39,257 bases of DNA, taken from positions 1 through 39,257 of the forward strand of contig NZ_LQPE01000012.1 of NCBI RefSeq assembly GCF_002101735.1, in the 5' to 3' direction. The translations under genes and the position numbers were made by a program. The DNA is from Mycobacterium kyorinense (GTDB lineage Bacteria > Actinomycetota > Actinomycetes > Mycobacteriales > Mycobacteriaceae). The notes under the pieces are model-generated. The model searched no databases, was not told the origin of the DNA, and was given only the letters and a program-made list of their open reading frames with translations. Positions within the stretch are counted from its first letter, which is position 1, and every line of letters begins with the position of its first letter. Shown here one piece after another: positions 25,875 through 37,800 of this stretch.

Positions 25875-28800
25875 AAGTCTCGATGGGACTTGACGACCGC
25901 GCGTTGCCGCTTACCCGGGGCCAGCTCGACATCTGGCTTGCGCGGGAAACGGGGAGCTTAGACGCCAAGTGGCAGCTGGGCATGCTCGGGCGAATCGAGG
26001 GCTCCCTTGACCCCGACCTGCTTGCCAAGGCGGTCTGTCAAGTGGTGGCCGAGGCCGAACCACTGAGGGCCACCTTCATCGAGGTTGATGGCCGAGTTTT
26101 ACAAAAGGCCGTTGATTATCCCGACGTTGAGCTAGCCCGCTACGACCTCATGGGCTCGCAAGACCCCGGGAGAGAAGCATATCGGCTCGCCTATTCGATA
26201 CAACGCACGCCGATGCCGCTGAGCGGGCCGCTATTCAAATTCGCGTTGTTTCAGACAGCGGTCCGTGAATTCTATTTGTTCGTGTGCTGCCACCATTTAG
26301 TCATAGACGGGATCGGCATTGGCCTTATATCGCATCGAATCGCGACCGTCTATTCTGCGATGGCTTCTGGGACATCCGCTCCGCCCGCCTTTTTCGGATC
26401 ACTGACAAGCCTGGTCGATTGCGAGTCCACCTACGAGGCCTCCGCCGACTACCTTGCCGACCAGGCCTACTGGGCCGCCAACCTTCCGTCGGAAAGCCAG
26501 CCGCGTTACCAGCTGGCGCGCGCGGCCGCCGGCCGCGATCCCGGCGAGTCCTGCGCGCCAGTTCAACTGGACCCCGACGTCGTCGCGGAGATCACCCTTC
26601 TGGCGCGGACGCTGGGGGTGCGCCGAGCTTCGGTGATTACGGCGGCGTGCGCGCTGCTGGTGCGTGGGCGCGACGTCGACGGCTCAGAGGTGGTGTTCGA
26701 CTTTCCGGTGAGCAGGCGGGTGCTTCCGGAAACCACGACGGTGCCCGGGATGGTTTCCGGGGTTGTACCACTGGTGTTGAAAGCCTCCCCGCGGCAGGCG
26801 GTGGCCGCTTTTTGCGAACACGTCGATGCGCGAATGCAAGGGGTGCTGCAGCACCAGCGTTTCCCAGTGCGCGTTCTCGAGAACAAGTCGCGGCGGCGCG
26901 GCGCCCCGGAGGCGTCGAATCGGGTCCTTCTTAATTTCATTCCGACCACCCGCCTGGCGGATTTCGCGGGTGCGTCGGGGTCCGGAGCCGTCACCCATTC
27001 CGGTTTCGAGGACCAGCTCGAGCTGTGGTTCATCCGCGCCGATGACCAACTCTTTCTCGACACCGCCGGGCCGAGGCAATTGCTTGCCGACTGTGATGTC
27101 CACGATCTAGTGGGGCGGCTCGAACGGGTCATGCTGGCGATGACCGCAGATCCGGCGCGATCGCTGTCGTCGATCGAGGTAGTCGAGGCCGATGACCGCG
27201 CCCGGCTGGACGGGTGGGGCAACCGGGCGGTGTTGACCGCGCCGCCGACGGCGCCGGCGTCGATTCCGGCATTGTTCGCCGCCCAGGTTGCCCGTGTTCC
27301 CGATGCGGTGGCAGTGACCTTTGAGGGCGTGTCGGTGACGTACCGCCAACTCGATGAGGCGTCGAACAGGTTGGCGCACATGCTGACCCACCATGGGGTG
27401 GGCCCCGGCACGTGTGTCGCGTTGCTGTTGCCCAGGTCGGCTGAGGCGGTAACGGCGATTTTGGCGGTGCTGAAGACGGGGGCGGCCTATGTGCCGATCG
27501 ATCCGGCGGTGCCGGCAGCGCGGGTCGAATTCGTAGTCGGCGATGCCGCGCCCGTCGTAGCGATCACCACGGCCGGGTTCGCCAGTCGGCTGGATGGTTT
27601 CGAGGTGCTCGTCATCGATGTCGATGACCCGGCAGTGGATGCCCAACCCAGCACCGCACTGCCGATGCCCGGCCCAAGCGACATCGCTTACATCATCTAC
27701 ACCTCCGGCACCACCGGTGTGCCCAAGGGAGTGGCTATTGCCCACCACAACGTGACCCACCTGCTGGAGTCCGTCGACGACGACCTGGAGCGCACAGCGG
27801 TGTGGTCACAGTGGCATTCGTTGGCTTTCGACGTCTCGGTGTGGGAGATCTTCGGCGCACTGCTGGGCGGTGGGCGGCTGGTGGTGGTGCCCGAGTCGGT
27901 GGCGCGTTCCCCGGAGGATTTCCACGCGTTGTTGGTGGCCGAGCAAGTCAACGTGTTGAGTCAGACGCCGTCGGCGTTCTATGCGTTGCAGACTGCTGAT
28001 GCGCTGGCGCCGGAGTTGGGTCGTCAGCTCAAGCTTGAGACGGTGATCTTTGCCGGGGAAGCCCTTGAGCCGGCGCGTCTTCGGGGGTGGTTGGAGCGTC
28101 ATCCGGGTGCGCCGCGGTTGGTCAATATGTATGGCACCACCGAGACGACGGTGCATGCGTCGTTCCGTGAGATCGGCTGGGGTGATGTCGATGGTGTGGT
28201 GAGCCCGGTGGGGGTGCCGTTGGCTCATCTTGGGTTTTTTGTGCTTGATGGGTGGTTGCGTCCGGCGCCGGCGGGTGTGGTGGGTGAGTTGTATGTGGCC
28301 GGGCGTGGTGTCGGGTTTGGGTATGTGGGCCGGGCGGGATTGACGTCGTCGCGCTTCGTGGCGTGCCCGTTCGGGGCGCCGGGGCAACGGATGTATCGCA
28401 CCGGGGATTTGGTGTGTTGGGACGCCGCGGGACAACTGACCTATTTGGGACGCGCCGACGAGCAGGTCAAGATCCGCGGGTATCGGATCGAACTCGGCGA
28501 GATCGAGGCCGCGCTCAGCGGGGTGCCGGGAGTGGATCAGGCCGCGGTGATCGCCCGCGAAGACCGCCCGGGTGACACGCGGCTGGTGGGCTATCTGACC
28601 GGGAGTGCCGATCCGGTCCAGGTCCGTGAGCAGTTGGCCGAGCGGTTGCCGGGCTATATGGTGCCCGCGGCGCTGGTGGTGTTGGAGGCATTGCCGTTGA
28701 CGGTCAACGGCAAACTGGACAAGCGGGCGCTGCCGGCACCCGAATACGCGAACGCTGACCGGTATCGCGCCCCCGCCAACGCGATCGAAGAACTATTGGC

Positions 28801-31800
28801 CGGCATCTACGCCCAAGTGCTGGGCCTCGAGCAAGTCGGCGTCGACGACTCCTTCTTCGAACTCGGCGGCGACAGCATCTTGTCGATGCAGGTGGCCTCG
28901 CAGGCACGGGCCGCCGGTCTGTTGTGCCGGCCGCGCGATGTGTTCGTCGAGCAGACGGTGGCCCGGCTGGCCCGGGTGGCCCGGGTGGTCGACGGCGCCG
29001 GCCCGACCGACGAGGGTATCGGGCAGGTGATACCCACCCCGATCATGCGGTGGCTCGCCGGCGTGGCCGGTCCCGTCGAGCAGTTCAACCAGACGATGCT
29101 TTTGCAGGCTCCCGCGGGGGTGCGCGAGGCCGACGTGGTGGCGCTGTTGCAGGCCCTTCTGGATCGGCATGCCATGTTGCGACTGCGTGTCACGGACAGC
29201 ACCGACCGGAATTGGTCACTGTGGGTGCCCGAGGCGGGGACGGTCGACGCGCGCGAGTGCCTGCACTCGGTGGATGTGTTGTCGGTGCAGGCGGTAGCGG
29301 CGGCGCGGTCGCGGTTGAATCCGGCGGCCGGTGTGATGCTCAGCGCGCTGTGGGTGGCCCCGACGGGCCAGTTGGCGTTGATCGTTCACCACCTGGCCGT
29401 CGACGGGGTGTCATGGCGAATCCTGTTGGAAGACCTCAATATTGCCTGGGCGCAGCACCGTGCGGGCCAACCTTTGGCGTTGCCTGCGATCGGCACGTCG
29501 TTTGCGCGGTGGTCGGCACTGCTGGCCGACTACGCGCACGCCCCGCACGTCACGCGACTGGCCGCGGCGTGGCGGCAGGCGGCGAGGGGGCCGGCGGTGC
29601 TGCCGGGGGTGCGCACGGAGGTCGATACCTATGAGAACGCCGGGCACCTGTCGACCGAACTGGATGTCGAGACCACCCGGATGCTGTTGGGGGAGGTGCC
29701 GGCGGCGTTTCACGCCGGGATACACGACATCCTGCTGATCGCATTCGGGTTGGCGCTAGCGGAGTTTCTGGACGCTGATGGTGCAACGATCGGCATCGAG
29801 GTCGAGGGTCACGGGCGTCACGAAGACCTGGCGCCCGATGTCGACCTGTCGCGCACCGTGGGCTGGTTCACCACCAAATACCCGGTGTCGCTGAACCTGA
29901 ACGGGCTGTCGTGGGCGCAGATCGTTGCCGGCGATGCCGGGCTGGGAGCGGTACTCAAAGGCGCCAAAGAACAATTGCGCGCCCTGCCCGACGATCTGAC
30001 CTACGGTGTGCTGCGTTACCTGAACAGCCAGGTGGAGTTGGCCGGCTCGGACCCGCCGATCGGCTTCAACTACCTAGGGCGGCTTGGCCTTTCGGCGGCC
30101 GAGGTCGGCGGCGATGCATGGCGTATCAGCGAGGAGGACTTGTCGCTCACCGGCCTCGCATCCGCGGTGCCGATGCCGTTGATGCACACGTTGGAGCTCA
30201 ACGCCGCCACCGTCGACACCGACGCCGGCCCGCATCTGCACGCCGACTGGGTATGGGCGCCGTCGGTGTTGGATGAGGCGCAAATCGGTGAGCTGAGCCG
30301 GCTGTGGTTTGACGCCGTGTCCGGTATCTGCGCGCATGTGCGCCGCGGTGGGGGCGGGCTGACGCCGTCGGACATCGCTCCAGCCCGGTTGAGCCAGCAG
30401 CAGATCGACGAACTGCAGCAGCAATACCGGATCGCCGACGTGTTACCGCTGACCCCGATGCAACAGGGCCTGCTGTTTCACGCCGCCGCGGCGCAGGGCA
30501 ACGACGACGCCTATGCGATGCAACTGGAGATCACTCTAAGTGGCCCGCTCGACCAGCAGCGGCTGCGCGACGCCGTGCACAACGTGGTCAACCGCCATCC
30601 CAACCTGGCCGCCCGATTCTGCCAACAGCCCGGCGAGCCGGTGCAAGTCATTCCAGTCGATCCCGAGATGCCTTGGCGCTACGCGGAACTGGACGCCGAC
30701 ATCGCCGAGCAGATCCGGCGGGTGCGTACCGCCGAACGCGCCGCGGTGTGCCAGTTTGCCGATCAGCCGGCGTTTCGGGCCGCCCTGCTTCGCACCGCAG
30801 AGGATCGGCACCTGTTTGTGCTGACGTATCACCACATAGTGCTAGATGGGTGGTCGCTGCCGATCCTGCTGCAGGAAATATTCGCCGGCTACTACGGGCA
30901 GCGGCTGCCCCCGGCTGTGCCGTACCGCCGCTTCGTCACCTGGCTGGCCGAACGCGACGTTGCCGACGCGCACGCGGCGTGGCGCAAGCTGTTCGCCGGT
31001 TTCGACACGCCCACTTTGGTCGGCTCGCCGAGGCGGCTGGAGCCGGGGCGGCGAGCCGTTGCCACCTTCCGGGTACCCGAGCACATCACGCGCGCCCTTG
31101 GCGAGCTGGCGCGTTCGCATCACACCACCGTCAACACCGTGCTGCAGGGCGGCTGGGCGTTACTGCTGACCTCGCTGACCGGCCAGCACGACGTCGCCTT
31201 CGGTGTCACGGTCTCGGGTAGGCCAGCCGAGATCGCCGGCGCGGATTCGATGGTGGGCCTGTTAATCAACACAGTGCCTGTGCGCGCGCACATCACGGCG
31301 GCGACCACTACCGCAGATCTGTTGGTGCAGCTGCAAAACGCGTACAACGACACACTCGAACACCAGCATCTGGCGCTGTCCGACATCCAGCGCATCACCG
31401 GACACGATCAGCTGTTCGACACCCTTTTGGTGTTCGAAAACTACCCGATCGACACCGATGCTTTGTCGAGCGCCGACGGGTTGACCATCACCGAATTCGG
31501 CAACCACGAGTACAACCACTACCCGCTTGCGGTGCAGGCCCTGCCCGGCGAACGACTGGGCCTGCGCGTCGAATTCGACACCGACGTGTTCGACAGCGCC
31601 GACATCCAAACACTGATCGAGCGGCTGCAGCGGATGTTGGTCGCGATGAGCCTCGATCCAGCGCGGCGGCTCTCGGCGATGGACATCTTGGATGCCGGTG
31701 AGCAGGCCCGGCTGGGTGCGTGGGGCCACCGGACCGTGTTGACACGACCCGCGCCGGCCGCGGCAACGGTGCCGGCGTTGTTCACCGCACAAGTCACGCG

Positions 31801-34800
31801 GACCCCGCAGGCTGTGTCGGTCAGCTGCCAAGGCCGCTCCTTGACCTACCGCGAGCTCGACGAGGCGTCGAACCGGCTGGCGCACCTGCTGGCCGACCAC
31901 GGCGCAGGCCCGGGACAGCATGTGGCACTGCTATTTTCGCGATCGGCCGAAGCTGTCGTCGCCATCCTTGCGGTGCTCAAGACCGGGGCGGCGTACGTGC
32001 CGATCGACCCGGCGCTCCCGTTGGCGCGCATCCGGTTCATGGTGGCCGACGCTGCACCGGTCGTCGCGCTCAGCACCGCCGGGCTGCGCTCACGGCTGGA
32101 CCAATCTGAGGTGCTTGTCCTCACTATCGACGACCCCGATGTCGACACCTGGCCCAGCACTGCACTGCCGGGGCCGGTGCCCGACGACGTCGCCTACCTC
32201 ATCTACACCTCGGGCACGACCGGTGCGCCCAAGGGGGTAGCAATCACCCACCGCAATGTGACCCGGCTGTTCGACTCGCTGGACGCCAGCCTGCCATCGG
32301 GGCCGGGGCAGATCTGGGCGCAGTGGCACTCGTACAGCTTCGACGTCTCGGTGTGGGAGGTCTTCGGCGCGCTGCTGCACGGTGGGCAGCTGGTGGTGGT
32401 TCCCGAGTCCGTAGCCGGATCGCCGGATGACTTGCACGCCTTGCTGATTGACGAACGGGTCGACGTTTTATGCCAGACGCCTTCAGCAGCGGGGATGCTC
32501 TCGCCGCAGGGTCTGGAGTCGACGGCGTTGGTGGTGGCCGGAGAGGCCTGCCCACCGGAACTGGTGGATCGGTGGGCCGACGGGCGGGTGATGATCAACG
32601 CCTACGGCCCCACCGAGACGACCGTGTACGCCGCGATCAGTGCGCCGCTGACGGCTGGCTCGGGAGTCGTGCCGATCGGTGCGCCGGTGCCAGGAGCGGC
32701 GCTGTTCGTGCTGGACCGGTGGCTGCGCCCGGTGCCGCCCGGTGCCGTCGGGGAGCTGTACGTGGCCGGCGGCGGCGTGGGATACGGCTATGCCTGCCGG
32801 ACCGGGTTGACGGCGTCGCGGTTTGTCGCGTGCCCGTTCGGTGGGTTCGGTGAGCGGATGTATCGCACCGGTGATCTGGTGCGGTGGCGTGTCGATGGCC
32901 AACTGGATTATCTGGGCCGTGCCGACGAACAGGTCAAGATCCGCGGGTATCGCATCGAACTCGGTGAGGTGCAGGCGGCGCTGAACGCGCTTGCCGGGGT
33001 GGACCAGGCGGCGGTGATCGCCCGCGAGGATCGTCCGGGCGACAAACGTCTGGTCGGCTATGTCACCGGCACTGCGGACCCGGCCCAGATCCACGAGAAG
33101 CTGGCTGAGCGGCTGCCCGCCTACATGGTGCCCGCCGCGGTGGTGGCGATCCAGGCGCTGCCGTTGACGGTGAACGGCAAACTCGACAAACGGGCCCTGC
33201 CGGCACCCGACTACAGCGCCGGTGATTATCGCGCTCCGGCCAACGCGATCGAGGAGATCCTGGCCGCCATCTATGCCCGGGTCCTCGGGCTCGAGCGGGT
33301 CGGGCGCGACGACTCTTTCTTCGAACTCGGCGGGGATTCGCTGTCCGCGATGCGTCTGGTTGCTGCGATCAACGACTCTCTGGATGCCGGGCTTGCGGTG
33401 CGTACCGTGTTCGACGCGCCCACGGTCGCCCGGCTGGCGCCACACATTGGTGACGGCACGAGGCGGTTGGAGCCGCTGGTGGCTCTTGAGCGGCCGGCCG
33501 TGGTGCCCGTGTCGTTTGCCCAATCCCGGCTGTGGGTTCTGGACCAGGTGCAGGGGCCGTCCCCGGCTTACAACATGACAGCCGCGTTGCGGCTGCGAGG
33601 ACCGCTTGACGTCGACTCGCTGGGAACTGCACTGGCCGATGTGGTGGGCCGCCACGAAAGCCTGCGCACAGTGTTCTCGGCGCCCGAGGGAATACCCCAG
33701 CAGGTGGTTGTCCCCGTCGGTCAGGCCGACTTCGGTTGGGACGTGCTCGATGTCACCGGGTGGCCGGAAAGCCGAGTGCGACAGGCCATCGACGAAACGG
33801 CGCGGCACACCTTCGACTTGACCGCCGAGATTCCTTTGCGGGCACGGCTTTTGCATCTCGACGAGGATGAGCATGTGTTGGTGGCGGTGGTGCACCACAT
33901 CGCCGCCGACGGTTGGTCGATTACTCCATTGGTGCGTGACCTGGGTCTCGCCTATGCCAGCCGTCAGGCGGGGCGGGTTCCCGACTGGGCGCCATTGACG
34001 GTGCAGTACGCCGACTACACGCTCTGGCAGCGCGCGCAGTTCGGCGATCTGGACGACCCGGACAGTGTGATCGGCGCGCAGCTGGCGTACTGGCAGGATG
34101 CCCTGGTTGGCCTGCCGGAGCGGCTGCAGTTGCCCACCGATCGACCTTACCCGCCGGTGGCCGATCACCGTGGCGCCAGTGTGGCGGTGGAATGGCCCGC
34201 CGAATTGCAGCAGCGGGTGGCGCGGGTAGCCCGGGAGCACAACGCGACGAGTTTCATGGTGGTGCAGGCGGCGTTGGTCGTGCTGCTGGCCAAGCTCAGC
34301 GCGAGTTCCGATGTGGCGGTGGGCTTCCCGATCGCGGGGCGGCGTGACCCCGTCCTCGATGAGTTGGTCGGGTTTTTTGTCAATACGTTGGTGTTGCGGG
34401 TTGATGTGGCCGGTGATCCCAGTGTCGCAGAGCTTTTGGGGCAGGTGCGGGCGCGCAGTCTGGCTGCCTATGAGCATCAAGATGTGCCGTTCGAGGTGTT
34501 GGTGGAGCGGCTCAACCCAACCCGGAGCCTGTCCCATCATCCGCTGGTCCAGGTGGCCTTGGCCTGGCACAATCAGCCTGCAGAGCTGGCCTTGGGTAAC
34601 CTCGAGGTGACACCGGTCACGGTGGAAACCCATTCTGCTCGCATGGATTTGGTGTTTTCACTGGCTGAGCGCTGGACCGGAACCGGCGAGCCCGGCGGAA
34701 TCGCTGGGGACGTGGAGTTCCGCACTGACGTCTTCGACGCCGCCAGCATCGAGACGCTGACCGACCGGTTGCGGCGGATGCTGGAAGCCATAACCGCCGA

Positions 34801-37800
34801 TCCGGGGGCGATGTTGTCGTCGCTGGATGTGCTCGCCGACAGTGAGCACGCCCGGCTGGATGCGATCGGCAACCGCGCGGCGTTGACCCGGCCCGAACCA
34901 CTGGCGGCGTCGATTCCCGAGTCGTTTGCAGCGGCGGCGGCCCGGGCACCAGAGGCAGTGGCAGTCAGCGGCCAAGGTCACTCGATGACCTACCGCGAGC
35001 TCGACCAGGCGTCGAACCGGTTGGCGCACCTGCTGGTTGCTCAGGGTACGGGTGCGGGGCAATGTGTGGCGTTGCTATTGCCGCGGTCGGCCGAGGCGGT
35101 CGTGGCGATCCTCGCGGTCCTGAAAACCGGGGCCGCGTATCTGCCGATCGACCCCGGACTGCCGCCGGCCCGCATCGCGTTCGTCCTTCGCGACGCTGCG
35201 CCCGTCGCGGCCATCACCACCGCCCGTCACGCCGAACGGCTGGACGGGTTCGACTTGGCGGTCATCGATGTCGACGACCCTGGCATTGACCCGCAGCCGA
35301 CCACTGCCTTGTCGGTGCCAGCGGCAGACGACATTGCCTACCTGATCTACACCTCGGGCACCACCGGGGTCCCGAAAGGGGTTGCGGTCACTCACCGCAA
35401 CGTGACCCAGCTGCTGGCGCCCCTGGATGCGGGGCTGCCGGCCGCGGGGGTGTGGTCGCATGCGCATTCGCTGGCGTTTGACGTGTCGGTGTGGGAGATC
35501 TTCGGGGCGTTGTTGCGTGGTGGCCGGGTGGTGGTGATCGCCGAGGCCATGGTTGGCTCGCCGGATGAGCTGCACGCCACGCTGATTGACGAGCAAGTGG
35601 ACGTGCTGACCCAGACTCCGTCGGCACTGCAAGTGCTTTCCCCCGAGGGGCTGGACTCCGTGGCGTTGGTGACCGTCGGTGAGGCATGTCCGGCCGAGAT
35701 AGTGGACCGGTGGGCGTCCGGGCGGGTGATGGTCAACGCCTACGGCCCCACGGAAACCACGATGTGTGTGGCGATCAGTGCGCCGCTCACAGCCGGTGCG
35801 GGGGTGCCGCCGATCGGGATGCCCGTGACGGGCGCGGCATTGTTCGTACTCGACGGGTGGCTCCGGCGGGTGCCGGTCGGTGTGGTCGGCGAGTTGTATG
35901 TGGCGGGCGCCGGGGTGGCGTGCGGGTACGTGGGACGATCTGCGTTGACGGCGTCGCGGTTTGCGGCGTGTCCGTTCGGTGGACCGGGGCAGCGGATGTA
36001 TCGCACCGGGGATCTGGTGCGCTGGCGCGCAGATGGGCAGCTGGATTATCTGGGCCGTGCCGACGAGCAGGTCAAGATCCGCGGCTATCGCATCGAACTC
36101 GGCGAAATCCAGGCCGCACTAACCGCTTTGGACGGCGTCGAGCAGGCGGTGGTGATCGCGCGCGAAGACCGCCCCGGCGACAAGCGCCTCGTCGGCTATA
36201 TCACCGGCAGCGCCGACCCGACCACTCTCCGCGCCACGCTGACCGAGCGGTTGCCGGCGCACATGGTGCCCGTCGCCATACTCGCGGTCGAAAGTTGGCC
36301 GTTGACACCCAATGGCAAACTCGACACCCGCGCGCTGCCGGCCCCCGACTACGCCGACACCGCCCGGTATCGGGCCCCGGCCAACGCCGTCGAGGAAACC
36401 TTGGCCGGCATCTACGCCCAGGTGTTGGGCCTGGAGCGGGTCGGCGTCGACGACTCGTTCTTCGATTTGGGCGGCGACAGCATTTCGGCGATGCAGGTGG
36501 TGGCGCGGGCGCGTGCCGCGGGCTTGGTGTGCCGGCCGCGTGATGTGTTCGTCGAGCAGACCGTCGCCCGGCTGGCCCGGGTTACCGAAACAGCCGGTGC
36601 GGGTGGTCCGATCGACGAGGGCGTGGGCGCGGTGACTCCAACGCCAATCATGTGCTGGCTGAACAGTATTGACGGTCCGGTGGACCAGTTCAACCAAACG
36701 GTGCTGATCCAGGGTCCGCCAGAGGTGGGCGAAGCCGACGTGGTGGTGCTGTTGCAGGCATTGCTGGATCGGCACGCCATGCTGCGGGCACACCTAAATG
36801 ATGACGGTGCGTCGTTGACGGTGCCCGAGGTCGGCTCGGTGGATGCGCGCGAGTGCCTGCAGACGGTCGACGAGTTGTCCGACGAGTCGCTGATCCAGGC
36901 GCGCTCGCGGCTCAACCCGGCCGCCGGGGTAATGCTGCGCGCGCTGTGGGTGACCGCGACGAGGCAGCTGGCGCTGATCATTCACCACCTGGCCGTCGAC
37001 GGGGTGTCGTGGCGAATTCTGTTGGAAGACCTCAACGTTTCCTGGGCCCAGCATCGCAGCGGGCAACCGCTGGAATTGCCGGCCGGCGGAACGTCATTTG
37101 CCCGGTGGGCGTCGCTTCTCAGCGAGTGCGCCCACGCTTCGGACGTCGTCGCACACGCGCACGTCTGGAGGGAGGTGGCGGCGACCCCGGCCGCACTGCC
37201 GGCTGTTAACCCGGAGGTGGATACCTACGCGAGCGCCGGACATCTGTCGGTCTCGCTGGACGCCCAGACGACGGCGATCCTGCTCGGCGACGTGCCGGCG
37301 GCGTTCCACGCCGGGGTGCAGGACATCCTGCTGATCGCATTCGGCTTGGCGGTGACGGAGTTTCTGGGCATTAGTGACGCGCCAGTGGCCATCGACGTCG
37401 AGGGCCACGGCCGGCAGGAAGAACTGGCCCCCGGAGTCGATCTGTCGCGCACCGTCGGTTGGTTCACCACCAAGTACCCGGTAGCGCTGAGCCTGGGCGA
37501 ACTGCGCTGGGGCCAAGTGATCGCCGGTGAGCCCGCGCTCGGAGCGGTGATCAAAGACGCCAAAGAGCAATTGCGCGCTCTCCCAGACGGTCTGACCTAC
37601 GGTGTGCTGCGTTATCTGAACCGCGATGTCGACCTGGCGTCGCCCGACCCGTCAATAGGCTTCAACTACTTCGGGCGTCTGGGCGCCGCGGGTAACGGCT
37701 CCCGTGACGTTTGGCGGATCTGCCAGGAAGGCCTGTTGCTCGCCGGCTCCAGCGCGACCATACCGATGCCGCTGGCGCACACCGTGGAGCTCAACGCCGG

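Noticed and set aside
32483..34633. Long minus-strand open frame across NRPS 2
   Set aside because: Same kind of antisense shadow with low-complexity composition, covering a clear C-A-PCP region.
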